Assembly: GCA_009760885.1 (NCBI GenBank)
Contig: CM019691.1
Location: forward strand, 29,868,314 to 29,932,313
Length of the DNA stretch: 64,000 nt
Reading direction: 5' to 3'
From: Achatina immaculata
Taxonomy: Eukaryota > Mollusca > Gastropoda > Stylommatophora > Achatinidae
Part shown: piece by piece, positions 21,755-32,757 of the stretch
How the letters are laid out: each line of letters opens with the position of its first letter
Numbering within the stretch: position 1 is the first letter of the stretch
Notes under the pieces: generated by a model
Told to the model about the DNA's origin: nothing
The model's input: the letters and a program-made list of their open reading frames with translations, nothing else
Database searches by the model: none
Position numbers and translations under genes: made by a program

Positions 21755-21835
21755 AAAGCTGTATGATGAAGAGCAGAATGTTAGACGGGCCTGCGTGCCC
21801 AATTCTTATCCCTGTAAAAATAAAATATATTCGTT
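21755..21835 (+). repeat. Orphan LINE 3'-terminal motif (LINE-D type)
   Basis: GATGAAGAGCAGAATGTTAG and CGGGCCTGCGTGCCCAATTC match the LINE-D 3' end at 35600-35640. It ends in CCCTGTAAAAATAAAATAT. No coding part is present, so this is an extreme 5' truncation or a SINE using the same end. Confidence 0.65.
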
Positions 21836-21939
21836 CGTTCTCCTAAAAGGTAAATCTGAATTCTTGCAGCAGACTCCGTGATGATCTTGGTCGAAAGACG
21901 TTTTCTTGGGCTGGTAGATGGTTACAGCCACTTTCCTTG

Positions 21940-22275
21940 GGGTTCCTGACTAAACCCATAAGATACTGGGTTCTCGATGACTGCAGCTTTATTAGCGTCC
22001 CTGACTGAACCCACAAGATACTGGGTTCTCGATGAGTGGAGCAGCTTTATTAACGTCCCTGACTGAACCCACAAGATACTGGGTTCTCGATGAGTGGAGC
22101 AGCTTTCTTGGCGTCCCTGACTGAACCCACAAGATACTGGGTTCTCGATGAGTGGAGCAGCTTTATTAAGCGTCCCTAACTGAACCCACAAGATACTGGG
22201 TTCTCGATGAGTGGAGCAGTTTTATTAGCGTCCCTGACTGAACCCACAAGATACTGGGTTCTCGATAGTTACTAC
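21940..22275. repeat. Minisatellite, about 59-bp unit, six copies
   Basis: Unit starts CCCTGACTGAACCCACAAGA and continues TACTGGGTTCTCGATGAGTG plus GAGCAGCTTTATTAACGT. Each unit contains an internal palindrome (GAACCCA...TGGGTTC). Confidence 0.92.
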
Positions 22276-22559
22276 CATGACGGCAGACTATATCACGCTT
22301 CATCTCCTTTATCAGAATCAAGCATTGACAAAGGCATCTAATGAGGTTCTTCCGAAAAGTAAGAACTAGCTGAAGGTATTCGCCATTTCTGATAGCTGCA
22401 CTGTCTTTACTTGTATATAATTTATCTGTCAATGTACGAGTGGACCTCAGTCCTTCGTATAATTTACAGTTGAAATAAGTGATTTTTAAAAAAATCTTGA
22501 CTTGAAAGTAATAGAGAAGTCCATCAGAATGAACCTAGATTGAAGAAATTAAGGGGCTG

Positions 22560-22895
22560 AAAACGCCTGTCCGATGAAGCAATCAGCGACCCATAGCTGA
22601 TATGCTAGCGTCAGGGTTAGCGAACCATAGCTGACCAAAACCCTGTCCAACCTCTCCGTTGGTACCCCCAGTAAAAAGCCTATCCTGGCTAACGGGCCAG
22701 GGATCGCCATAGTCCCCATGGTGGTGGAGTCTCCTAAAGAAGCATTGCATACCCCCCCCCCCTGTTTTTTAGCTGTACTCCGGGACTGAATAATAGCTGC
22801 CATAACCGGCACCCAAGCCGATACGATGCTGTACCTCTTCAGCATCGGCTGCAAAGAACACCAGCTCGCAGTTAGAGGGAGATGGCACAAGACAA
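22560..22895 (+). repeat. F-repeat copy 2
   Basis: Contains ATATGCTAGCGTCAGGGTTA flanked by CCATAGCT inverted arms, CTCTCCGTTGGTACC, and GGTGGTGGAGTCTCC. It ends in ACAAGACAAGACAAGATG. A C11 run sits at about 22748. Best aligned with 48740-49082. Confidence 0.7.
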
Positions 22896-23680
22896 GACAA
22901 GATGAAGAAATTAATGCTTCAGAACAAAGAACAAAGACTTAAGAAGATTCATTACATAAATGTATACATTAAAGAAATAATTGTGCATTTAAATAAAACG
23001 GATTCAGGTTTCCAGAAAACTGCGCCGATAACGAGAACTTTGGAGCACCCGCCTAGTAGCGTGCAGACAGTGAATTTCCCCTCTCCATGAACCGTTCGTC
23101 CTGCTGGAGTCTATGATTCTGTTCCCAGTCGTGTTTCTCGCTTTCAGGTCTATACGTTTTGTCTATAATTTTCAAGGCTAACCCCACCCCACCACCACCC
23201 AATATGCTTTGCTGTCTCACACACACTGCAGTAAACAGGACACGTTGTTTCCAAACGTTGATTATAGATAGAATGCACTCCAAATGCCCCAGATTCAAAG
23301 AATACTGTATTGAAGATTATAGTGTAATTTGTCGATTAAAAGAATGGTCAATTACAGCGTATACGTCGACTTTTCCCAGCGCCCGCTTTGGTTGGAGGGG
23401 GGAGCCTGCGACTGAGATCTAAGGATTAATGGCCGCTTAGCTATAGCAGTCGCCACGAGTGCATGATGGGATTCTAATTTTATTCCCGATAGAGAAAAGG
23501 AAAAATACGACTGGGAAGACTTCAAAAGACTGACCGAGGATAGTGTGTCTAGATATATTATGAAATCTAGAATTAGAGCAAGCTGGAAGTTTATAGCAGA
23601 CAATGATAGATGCCACAAATAACGGCAGTTACGGGCACTTGTACAGCAGGATGAAAACCGCTGGTCTGAAGAGCAATAGC

Positions 23681-23711
<31 letters not shown>

Positions 23712-23985
23712 ATGGAACTCGTGAAGAACTGGGAAAATTAAAGGTCATAGGCTGACACATGACGGCTTTCTGTGACTCTGCTGTAGCTCCACTGTGAGAA
23801 GCGTGTTTTTCTTTAATCAGTATGAACATTGTAACTTGATGTGTGAATTTGGAAGTTTTTCACAAGCAATTTAATGTAGGCTATTTGAATTTATTTCTTC
23901 TCGCACCATCTGCTGTCTGTTCTTATACTAAAAAGCAAGCTTTATATCACATCCTGTGTTACTATAGTTCAATGAATTATTTGCC
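22896..23985. other. Unassigned, no gene recognised
   Basis: Short frames only, without motifs. It contains a CAAAA tandem run (about 23685-23710). Confidence 0.5.
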
Positions 23986-23997
23986 TGCTGCCACCAT

Positions 23998-24052
23998 AGC
24001 TGTCTGTCTGTCTGTATGGTCTGTCTGTTGTCTGTCTGTCTGTCTGCTCATC
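23998..24052. repeat. (CTGT)n microsatellite, interrupted
   Basis: TGTCTGTC units in two short blocks. 24060-24540 to its right has a C16-type run near 24375 and no gene. Confidence 0.85.
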
Positions 24053-24566
24053 TATCTCCCAGTCTATAATATCTTTGAGTTCGTATATTGTTTCTTCCAC
24101 CTTCATGATTAACAAGAACCAATTATTGATTTTTTAAAAACTGCTTTTTTTCTTCTGTTAACATTTGCCGCTTGTGTTCTTCTTCGTTTCTTGCTTCCTT
24201 GTTTTTTTTTCTTCTTTCTTTATAAAGACCCCTCTTTTGTCACCTTAAAAGAGCCATCATTTTAGTGTCATCTCAAAGTGGCTTACTCAAGTTACCGTAG
24301 TCTATTGCTTCTTTAGAATTCCACCAAAATTGGATTCATTGTGCTCTTCCTTCTTCCTCCACTCCTCCCCCCACCCCCCCCCCCCCCCCAGACTCTTGTG
24401 TCGTTACTGTCAAAGACAGCCGGAGGGAGTCTGTACCGAAATCGGGTTCTCTACCATGCCTTGTAGAGATCAGAACTGGTCTCACTACACCGAGGAGTAG
24501 CTGCCGACTTTTCGACTACGGTAAACATTTGTTTTTTTTTAAGCTGTGTAAAGAATACGGTATTCG

Positions 24567-24852
24567 TCTCTCTCTCCCTCTCTCTCGTCTCTCTCTCTCT
24601 TCTCTCTCTCTGGTCTCTCTCTTCTTTCTCTCTCGTCTCTCTCTTCTCTCTCTCGTCTCTCTCTTCTCTCTCTCTTCGTCTCTCTCGTCTCTCTCTTGTC
24701 TCTCTCTTCTCTCTCTCTCGTCTCTCTCGTCTCCCTTTTCTCTCTCTCGTCTCTCTCTTCTCTCTCGTCTCTCTTCTCTCTCACTTCTCTCTCTCTTCTC
24801 TCCTCTCTCTTCTCTCTCTCTCGTCTCTCTCTTCTCTCCTCTCTCTCTCTCC
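24567..24852. repeat. CT/CTCGT imperfect array
   Basis: About 285 bp of CTCT blocks punctuated by TCGTCTCT and TCTTCTCT. The RERE-type and SLSL-type frames over it are artefacts. Confidence 0.95.
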
Positions 24853-25195
24853 TAGAAAAAAAACAACATTGAATTTTTGCAGCGATCACAGACAGATTTA
24901 CTTGCCAAATTAATCGGTAATTACAACACAAATTTATTGAACAGAAGATAACGCCAGCGCCAGGGTAGAGGGGAGATAGAAGGAAGCAGGATTCACCAGA
25001 TATGAATTAATACCAATTTTTGTTAGCCCGCTCGCCCGATGATCCGCCATGAAGGGAAAAATGACATTCAGAAAGACGTGTGCCGGATTTAAGAGTCAGA
25101 AGCCATTAAGAAGAAAGATTTGAAACTTGGGGGAAAATTGAAAGCCTGGAGTAAATGCAACGGTAATTGAGCACACATTGGCAAAGGGACAGGCG
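24853..25195. other. Unassigned
   Basis: No gene or recognised repeat. Confidence 0.5.
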
Positions 25196-25199
25196 GTGA

Positions 25200-25930
25200 C
25201 CGCGGAGGTGGTGGTGGCTGTGGAGGTGGTGACTATGGTGGTGGTGGCTGTGGAGGTGGTGACTATGGTGATGGTGACTGTGGTAGTGGTGTTGGCTCTG
25301 GTGGTGGTGACTATAGTGGTGGCGGCTGTGGTGGTGGTGGCTATAGTAGTGGTGACTGTGGTGGTGGTGGTGACTATGGTGGTGGTGGCGGCTGTAGTGA
25401 CTGATGGTGGTAAAGATAACAGTTGTGGTTATGTTGATGTCGCTGAATATTTCCTTCGAGAGGGAAAGTTTTAAGATGGAGCAAAACTATTCTCTCATTT
25501 CCCTACCATACAGAGCCATTCTGTTTTCATCTATTACGGGCCCCACGGAAGCCCTCCGGCCCTCCTTTAGAAGAGAAGAAGTGCTCCGAGCCCTGCAGCA
25601 ATGCTTCCAGCAGGACTTAATTCTCAACAGGCCTGGATGGTGACACAACGGTTTTAGTTATGGTGATTATGGTGGTAGTCGTGGTGGTAGTGATGATGGT
25701 TATAGCTATGGCGGTGATGATTTGGTGGTTATGGTAGTAGTAGTAATGTTTGTGGTTATGGTTCTGGCGATGATGGTGGTAGTGGTGATGATTGTGTTGA
25801 TGGTTGTGGTGATTATGGTGGTGGTGAGTATGACTGCGGCTATATCAGCGGTGAGGACGGTGACAGTGGTGACTGCCATGGTTATAACGGTGATTGTGGT
25901 TATAGTGGTGGTGGTTTTGGTGGTGAAGTT
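25200..25930. repeat. GGT-rich repeat in two blocks
   Basis: Blocks 25200-25405 and 25640-25930 consist of GGTGGTGGTGACTATGGT and related triplets (higher-order 15-18 bp pattern). The interval 25406-25640 is non-repetitive, with a 79-codon frame of no known family that overlaps it. Confidence 0.88.
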
Positions 25931-25984
25931 ATGAAAATTCCCTAAACTGGACTCCAGGAAACATTTCTTTTGTTTTCTGACCTG

Positions 25985-26295
25985 AAGACATTCTTCTGCT
26001 TCTTTTTTTTCCTTGGAGCTTCCAGCTGTTGTTATTTGCGGTCGATGCATTGAAGATGTTGAAGCACAGCATCGTGTCGAACTGAGAGCGTTCTATGTTG
26101 GCTATTTCTTTCAATCCCGAAGAGGAGCGAACATGCAAGAGGCGTGCAATATTTCCTTGGCGAACTCCGCAGCCATGAGGGCTATAACGATCCCTGCCCC
26201 GCTAGCCCGGCTAAGCCTGTTACTAGGGGCACCAACGGAGAGATCTTTGTCGGCTATGGTTCGCCAATCTTATAGTTAACTGTGTTAATATGTGG
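25985..26295 (-). repeat. F-repeat copy 3
   Basis: Read on the minus strand it shares the CGATGCTGTGCTTCAACATC block and the AGATCTCTCCGTTGGTGCCC block with the other copies and ends at a TTCTT-type (GAA) tail at 25985-26010. Confidence 0.65.
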
Positions 26296-26625
26296 CTCGC
26301 TGACTGCCATATCGGATAGGGTTTCCGTCTTATATAATTAAGGTATTGTTTTGTTCTATTATCATTATTGTTAGCGATGTCTATGGAACACATTTCTTTG
26401 TCATTCTGCTTAGTGTCGAAGACGGTTACGCCTCTGCTTACAGGTCATGACAACAAGCTGTCCTGACTTTCTTGAAGGTCAAGAAGATGAAACTTAGCCC
26501 TTCTCTGTGAGGTAACAGCACCAGGTTTTCTGAGCTAGATCCAGTACGACCGAGGAAAGTCCAGGCTTGGCTGTGTCGACTGTGAGCGCTACTGGGAAAG
26601 ATGCTGCTTACATAATTGAAACATA
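26296..26625. other. Unassigned
   Basis: No gene or recognised repeat. Confidence 0.5.
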
Positions 26626-26629
26626 TATA

Positions 26630-26895
26630 TATAACATGCGCGTGAGTGGTGAAGTGGTTAGTGCACTAGTTTATCATGGCGAAGGTTGGCCATTCAAAGC
26701 CGACCGCAGAGGCCTCATTCAGCCAGTTGTAGAAATGGGTACCTTTGTTCTTCTAGAGCTGGGGTAGGAAAGGCGGCCAGGCGTGATATTGATCATATTA
26801 CCCCTAGTGTGCTGTCAGGTCAAGGAAAACATCGATACTAGCATCTTAACCCCTAGATGCCTCCACGACATAACAGGACTATCTTTATCTTACAT
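26630..26895 (+). repeat. SINE-3 copy 1
   Basis: Starts with an A-box-like GTGGTGAAGTGGTTAGTGCA. The usual B box is degraded (GCCATTCAAAGCC). The body holds GAAATGGGTACC, GAGCTGGGGTAGGAAAGG and CCAGGCGTGATATTGATCAT, shared with 43615-43800 and 47800-47992, and in part with the core of SINE-2. Confidence 0.7.
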
Positions 26896-27159
26896 AAAAA
26901 CTGGCTTACGTAAAGGCTGTTGAACGTATTAATTATGTAAGTCGGGTACTGCCTGTATTTGACTGTACTGGTAGGTCGCTAGTGCTATTAAGTACTTGTT
27001 TTTATACCTGTATTACTGCGGGCAAGAAGCTCTTAGCAGTCAGCGCTGGCAGTGTGCCAGAACACACACATCCCAGTGAAATTTCAGTCTTCCTCTTCTT
27101 CTTCGTTGTTCGCTCAAACTTCATCACCAATCTCTCTCACAGTTGCCGCAGTTCATCTC

Positions 27160-27530
27160 TTTAGCACCACCACAGGGCTTCTCTTGTAGGGGTGGGGTTT
27201 GGGGGAGGGAGAAACTGTGGTCTAGGCAGGTCCTTTGCCTGAGTGGGTTGTGTAACTGGCAACTGTGCAGGATGTGATGTGGTATCTGCTGCTCTTTGCC
27301 GCAGGCATACAGGTCTGTTGGGACCAATTTTCAGTGGTTTCGATGCCCATATGAATCTGAGGCCTGAGACATGGCCAGAGGACACACGCTTGGGGCAAAG
27401 CTTTGGGGCTTCTATCAGGATATGGAGAGAACTGCGGGATTTGCCATGTCCACGGGGATCAGGATCTGATATGACCAACAACCTCGAACACAGAAGGAGA
27501 GAAGAAGAAGAAGAAGAAGAAGAAGAAGTC
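27160..27530 (+). repeat. Unclassified repeat ending in (AGA)n
   Basis: A GC-richer stretch with both strands open, ending in ACACAGAAGGAG and an AGA array (27500-27528). The tail resembles those of LINE-E and the F-repeats, so this may be the 3' untranslated end of another element. I cannot identify a protein. Confidence 0.35.
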
Positions 27531-27819
27531 CTGAACTTCTCTGCAGGCTTCAAAGCCATACGGACCACGAGCCATGTCCTGACAGACAGATTCGGCCGGT
27601 TACTAGGAGTTTAGTTTTTGGTTCCCGTTATTCGCAATGGCCTTACTGCAGCCAAGGCTTTCCCTTATCTGCTGGGCCACCATTACTTTCTCATAACTGG
27701 TGTAGTAGGAAGCATATCATTCCAGCACCAGGGACAAATCCGTGGTAGGTTGTCTAGCCTAATCTTTTCTACGATTTCAAACTGCCAAGGGATTTTAACG
27801 TGCCCGACAATGCACGTTG

Positions 27820-28326
27820 ACGTTCGGTCCCACTGTCTTAGAGACCGTTACATTCGGTCCTACTGTTTAGAGACCATGACGTTTGGTCCCACTGTCTTAG
27901 AGACCATGACGTTCGGTCCCACTGTCTTAGAGACCATGACGTTCGGTTCCACTGTCTTAGAGACCATGACTTTCGGTCCCACTGTCTTAGAGACCATGAC
28001 GTTCGATCCCACTGTCTTAGAGACCATGACGTTCTATCCCACTGTCTTAGAGACCATGACGTTCGATCCCACTGTCTTAGAGACCATGACGTTCGGTCCC
28101 ACTGTCTTAGAGACCATGACGTTCGGTTCCACTGTCTTAGAGACCATGACGTTCGGTCCCACTGTCTTAGAGACCATGACGTTCGGTTCCACTGTCTTAG
28201 AGACCATGACGTTCGGTCCCACTGTCTTAGAGACCATGACGTTCTATCCCACTATCTTAGAGACCACGACGTTCGATCCCAATGTCTTAGAGACCATGAC
28301 GTTCGGTCCCACTGTCTTAGAGACCA
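27820..28326. repeat. 30-bp minisatellite, about 17 units
   Basis: Unit GAGACCATGACGTTCGGTCC plus CACTGTCTTA, exactly 30 bp in nearly all copies. Because 30 is a multiple of three, open frames persist on both strands; the plus frame at 27618-28385 repeats the decapeptide ETMTFGPTVL. Substitutions fall at fixed sites (GGTCCC, GATCCC, GGTTCC, TATCCC). Confidence 0.95.
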
Positions 28327-28379
28327 GGGGAATTTATTGTTGGAGGATTCACCAGGAAAAAAAAAATCACTGTCACTTC

Positions 28380-28450
28380 TGGTGAGATTCGAACCTGCGA
28401 CCACCGACACCCGAGACGAACGTCTAACCCCGAAACCACGCAGTCCCCCC
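28380..28450 (-). repeat. tRNA-like SINE head
   Basis: The minus strand reads GACTGCGTGGTTTCGGGGTT then AGACGTTCGTCTCGG, and a canonical B box GGTTCGAATCTCACC, followed by a short A-rich stretch. No SINE body is attached on the left, where the 30-bp minisatellite begins. Confidence 0.6.
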
Positions 28451-28589
28451 TACCCCCTACCCCGAGAAGTTACTGTGAGTACCAGCTGAGAAGTGGGACA
28501 GTGTCTTGGTCAGCGCTGGCTGGGTATTCTTCATAATTATGTCGTCATATTCTGCACACTCATCTTTGCTCTCGCTGTTTAAGTAAAGG

Positions 28590-28860
28590 TAAAATCCCCG
28601 CTTTCATGCCATTAAGGCTCAGATACGGTGTTCGGCCCGTATTTCCAAGACCTCCGGCACATGAAAGTGTGATGTGGCCAGTATCACGCCTGACCTGCAT
28701 TTACTTTCCCAGATTTCTCTGGTACCCATTTTTAGAGGCTGGGTGGACCCCGGGGCGTTTTTGGTGCGGTGGTACCAGAAAAAAAAAAATCCCCACTGCT
28801 GGGACTTGAACCTGGAAGCACTGGATTAGTAAACCACTCAGCCAACCAGGCCAGCAATTA
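28590..28860 (-). repeat. SINE-2 copy 1
   Basis: On the minus strand: tRNA-like head (CCTGGTTGGCTGAGTGGTTT, B box GGTTCAAGTCC), a T9 run, GTGGACCCCAGCC-type block, AAATGGGTACCAGAGAAATC, CAGGCGTGATACTGGCC, CACTTTCATGTGCCGGAG, and a terminal AAAGCGGGGATTTTACC. The order is the same at 31045 and 33350, which defines the family. Confidence 0.8.
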
Positions 28861-28918
28861 TTTAATAACTGGATGAATTTCTTTTATTATTATTATTTTA
28901 TATTTTTATTATTTATTT

Positions 28919-30611
28919 ATTGCTATGCTTCAAATAAAGACCAAAAGCAAAGATGGGCTGAACACTTCCAAGAAATACTTAATCGACCACACCCAAAAGA
29001 ATTGTTAAACCTTGGAACTGACTTACCAGCCCCACAACTAAATGTCAACCTAGATGAAATTAAATTGCATGAAATTGAAACAGCAGTGAATTTAATGGCT
29101 AACAACAAAGCTGCAAGTGAAGATGAAATAACAGCCGAGATGCTAAAAGCTATCAATAGTGACAACATGAGACAACTACAGAGAATGTTTAACAAGATTT
29201 GGAAAGAAGAAAAGGTTCCTTCTAATTGGAAGAAAGGAATCATTGTTAAAATACCAAAAAAAAGGCAACCTTAGTAACTGTAACAACTGGAGAGGAGTAA
29301 TCTTAATATCAGTTGTGTCAAAAGTATTCTGCAAGGTCATTTTGAATAGACTCAAAGATATAGTGGATACTGCAATGAGAGAAGAACAAGCAGGATTTCG
29401 AAAAGGGAGAAGCTGTCTCGACCAGATCTTTACTGTCAGAATAATACTTGAAAAACATATTGAAAAACAGAAACCATTAATACTGAACTTCATAGATTTT
29501 AAAAAGGCATTTGATAGCATACACAGAAATTCATTATGGAGAATTTTAAGTCTATATGGAATACCATCTAAAATTGTCAACATCATTAAGGATTTCTACA
29601 ATGGATAAGTTTGTGCAGTCAAAACAGAAGAAGGGATGAGTGAATGGTTCCAGATTGAAACAGGCGTGAAACAAGGATGTATACTGTCTCTTTTACTTTT
29701 TGGGATTACAATAGACTTCATAATGAAAAAATGCTGCACAGGTAACGCAGGTATTGATTGGGTACATGGGACCCAACTAAAAGATCTTGATTTTGCTGAT
29801 GACATAATTCTTATCAGTAATAATGTGACTTCCATGCAAGAAAAAACAGATAGCCTGTCTTCACTGGCTAGCAAAATAGGACTTGAAGTTAACAAGGACA
29901 AAACAAAAATAATGAAAATTCCTCTCAATCAAAATGGAAAAATACACAAAGAAGGGACAGATATTGAAGAAGTCAATCAATTTGCATACCTTGGCAGCTA
30001 CATAGACCAGGATGGTGACACTAGAAAGGAAGTTAGGATCAGAATTGCAAAAGCAGCATCAATCTTCAAGAATCTTGAGAACATATGGAATTCAAAAGTT
30101 ATAAGCACAAAAACCAAGTTAAGACTATTCAATTCAAATGTAATATCCACCCTTAGTTATGAATGTGAAAGCTGGAAAAGAACTAAAGAAATAGAAAAGA
30201 AATTAGACTCTTTTGAAAACAAATGCATAAGGAAAATACTCGGCATCAAGTGGAACGAATTCAAGAACAATGCAGAGATAAGACAGATGACTGAACAACA
30301 ACCAGTCTCATGGGTGATCAGAAAAAGGAGATTGACATATGTTGGTCACTTTATGAGAAGAAATGATCAGAGAATCCCAAAACAAGCTATCAATTGGAAC
30401 ACAACAGGCCGAAGAAAAAGAGGCAGACCGCGTGAAACTCTGAAGAGGACATTATTAAGAGAGGCCAAATTAACAGGCATAAAATCCTTTGATGAGGTTG
30501 AAAGACTCGCCGAAGACAGGAAAAATTGGCGAACTACTTTGCGAGCCCTATGTGACGTTTAACGGCACGGGAAGGATATAAGATAAGATAAGATAAGATT
30601 GCTATGCTTCA
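28919..30611 (+). mobile_element. LINE-A copy 2 with 14-bp target duplication
   Basis: ATTGCTATGCTTCA at 28919-28932 is repeated exactly at 30598-30611. The insert (28933-30597, 1665 bp) begins inside the linker before the reverse transcriptase (frame NKDQKQRWAEHFQEILNR) and ends GGATATAAGATAAGATAAGA plus TAAG. The duplication proves target-primed insertion and shows that the GATAA repeats are the element's own 3' tail. Confidence 0.95.
28935..30562 (+). pseudogene. LINE-A copy 2 reverse transcriptase, one frameshift and one stop
   Basis: Same protein as LINE-A copy 1, about 110 bp longer at the 5' side. It carries a +1 insertion in an A run at about 29261-29268 (A8G2 against A6G3 in copy 1) and a TAA at about 29606-29608 where copy 1 has TAT. 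Motifs A (FIDFKKAFDSI), B (GVKQGCILSL; the usual P changed to L) and C (FADDIIL) are otherwise kept. The two copies differ by scattered substitutions only, so both are young relative to the other elements. Confidence 0.92.
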
Positions 30612-31044
30612 GTGTTCTCTTCAAATGAGTTAGTAATAACTCAACGAATTCTCTTTTTCAGACCGTAAACTGTGCGTAGAACTAGGAGTAAACTCAACAT
30701 TGCCCCCAACGTATGTTTACAGTGGAAAAAAAGTCAGTATCAAGAAGACATTACTTTACAGCACCAGCGGTTTGATGTGGACACTCCACAGCGAATAAAC
30801 ATTCCGCGTCAGCAACTTCGTCCTTCTGCAGTAAGCGGTGCTGTTCAATTTTTAACAACCCTTAAAACTACGGGGAATAACACAATAGCTCTCGGCGGAA
30901 AAATGGATCGATCTTCAAAACGCGTCGCGCAGCGAAGTAATCATTTCAGCTCCCGCTACACTATAGCCCAAGCTAGCTACAATGAGAACGACTGATTACA
31001 CTAGCGTACTGTATTTAGCAGGAGTTGTATATCGCGCTCAGTGA
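30612..31044. other. Unassigned, short open frame
   Basis: A 107-codon frame at 30672-30995 has no recognisable domain and no supporting context. I do not call it a gene. Confidence 0.4.
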
Positions 31045-31285
31045 TAGTTCAGGTCCCAGTAGTGGGGGATTTCTTTCTGCTACTACCACACCAAAACGGC
31101 TCTGGGGTCCACCCAGCCTCTAAAAACAATGGACACCAGAGAAATTTGGCAAGGTAAATGCGACCTACGTGATGCCGCAACCACATCACACTTTCATGTG
31201 CGGAAGGTCTTGGATATGCGGACCTAATACCGTATCGTCAATATGCCAAATGACATGGAAAATGGGATTTTACCTTCGCCTTTAC
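31045..31285 (+). repeat. SINE-2 copy 2
   Basis: Plus-strand copy: B-box-like GTTCAGGTCCC, AGTGGGGGATTTC, GGGGTCCACCCAGCCTCTAA, ACCAGAGAAATTTGG, CACTTTCATGTGCGGAAG and AATGGGATTTTACC in the order of the family. Confidence 0.75.
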
Positions 31286-31562
31286 CTTTGTTTCAAGGGG
31301 CCGCACGACGGAGTAGTATTTATCTGTATCACTTTCGTGTAAAATATAAACTATTTCTTCTCAATATGGTCTCCGTAAAGGGTTATTTAGCAATCCACGT
31401 AACAAGTCTCGATTATGTAGAACTGACAGAGATACCCGGCGTTGCCCTGTCAGTTAACTCTTTTACTCTAAAGAAACCCTGCCAGTGTTGGTGGATTTTG
31501 TAAACTCCTATGGGAATTAACGCTTACAGTGACACTTATGCAAAGTCTAAATGGCAAGTAGC
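31286..31562. other. Unassigned
   Basis: No gene recognised. The adjacent 31559-31605 holds a 32-bp tandem duplication of AAGTAGCACATTTCTAATCC plus neighbouring bases. Confidence 0.5.
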
Positions 31563-31594
31563 ACATTTCTAATCCAACTAACATGAAAAGTAGC

Positions 31595-32401
31595 ACATTT
31601 CTAATGGATCTGCACACAGTGCCATAAAGAATGGAGGGGCAGGAGCACATACTGAATATCCAAACAACACCACTGACAAGATTTCCATACCCACTGGAAA
31701 ATACTGCAGCAACTATGATGCAGAAGTTAGGACAAATTATTGCTGCAGTCGAAAAACTATCAGACTCCAGAATTGATACATGACCCGTAGTAATTCTCAC
31801 AGATGCAAGATCAGTACTGGAAGCTCTTTAGTGCAACAAACTACCAGATCTTAAGGATGCCTTGTCAAAAATTAGTTTACAACACAGTCACCTTGCAATG
31901 GATTCCCTCCCACTATGGGATACCAGGCAATGAGAAAACCTACCGTCTGGCCAAAGGGGGCACTGAAATGGAGCGACCAGATATGCCAGTCACCTGTCAT
32001 CAGAAGAGAACCATGATAAAAACTACAGAAAGCCACAAACACCATCACATGATGACTATCGCATGCTAAATAGAAAGGAACAAGTCACCATTTTCCGTCT
32101 CCCAACAGGACACAGCCGGCTCTAACATTAGACTTCATTATACGGTATACAAAGTTTAAGGTTGGTACTACTACTCTTTGTACATGTGCCCAAGTGCCCC
32201 AAACTGTGGAACATATCCCCCAAAACTGCACCAACTAGGAGACACTGAGAAGTAATTAATGGCCCAGTGAAACCACCAAAGAAGATAAACTCTATGGTTC
32301 CATACATGAATTACAAAAAAACAGTGAAATGTATCCAAGAAACAGGACTGCAGATATAGATAGTGCGTGCCAAGAAGAAGAAGAAGAAGAACATTTCTAA
32401 T
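31595..32401 (+). mobile_element. LINE-E 3' portion with 11-bp target duplication and (AAG)n tail
   Basis: ACATTTCTAAT at 31595-31605 recurs at 32391-32401, directly after an AAG array (about 32373-32390). The insert holds an RNase H domain and a C-terminal segment, and it begins inside the RNase H domain (5' truncation). The flank after the right duplication (CCAAG) matches that after another upstream copy of the same 11-mer at 31563, consistent with the host sequence. Confidence 0.8.
31606..32365 (+). pseudogene. LINE-E ribonuclease H and C-terminal segment, decayed
   Basis: Ribonuclease H of a LINE, which degrades element RNA after reverse transcription. Pieces in order: AIKNGGAGAHTEYP, YDAEVRT (catalytic E), VVILTDARSVLEAL (catalytic D), VTLQWIPSHYGIPGNE and a C-terminal segment with KEQVTIFRLPTGHSRL and CxC-type residues. 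The first catalytic aspartate is changed (NGSA for DGSA) and the last (usual ADxLAK) reads TYRLAK. Several stops and frame changes break it. Confidence 0.8.
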
Positions 32402-32554
32402 CCAAGCCACGTTTTTAAACTATAGAGTAACTTCCTTCCTGTTTCCTTCTACCAAAATTTATCACGAAAATTTACTTTGGCAGAGAACTGAATTTAATTC
32501 AGGAGTGAAAGACGTAATGCTGTCTACATACTTTTTTCTACCTGCGTGTCTATA

Positions 32555-32757
32555 TATCTATACATACATACATACATACATACATACATAAATACATACA
32601 TACATGCATACACCCACCCATCCATCCATTTATCCATATATCCACCCATCCATCCATCCATCCATCCATCCACCCACCCACCAACCCATTCATCCACCAA
32701 CCCATCCAGCCAGCCAGCCACCCACCCATCCATCCATCCATCCATCCATCCATCCTA
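32555..32757. repeat. (CATA)n to (CATC/CACC)n compound microsatellite
   Basis: TACA units at the left grade into CATC, CACC and CAGC units to the right. Confidence 0.95.

Noticed and set aside
24529..24931. Serine/leucine and arginine/glutamate repeat proteins
   Set aside because: Produced by the CT/CTCGT array in either direction.
27618..28385. 255-codon repeat protein ETMTFGPTVL
   Set aside because: Open frames on both strands follow from a 30-bp unit; flanking residues show no domain or signal peptide.
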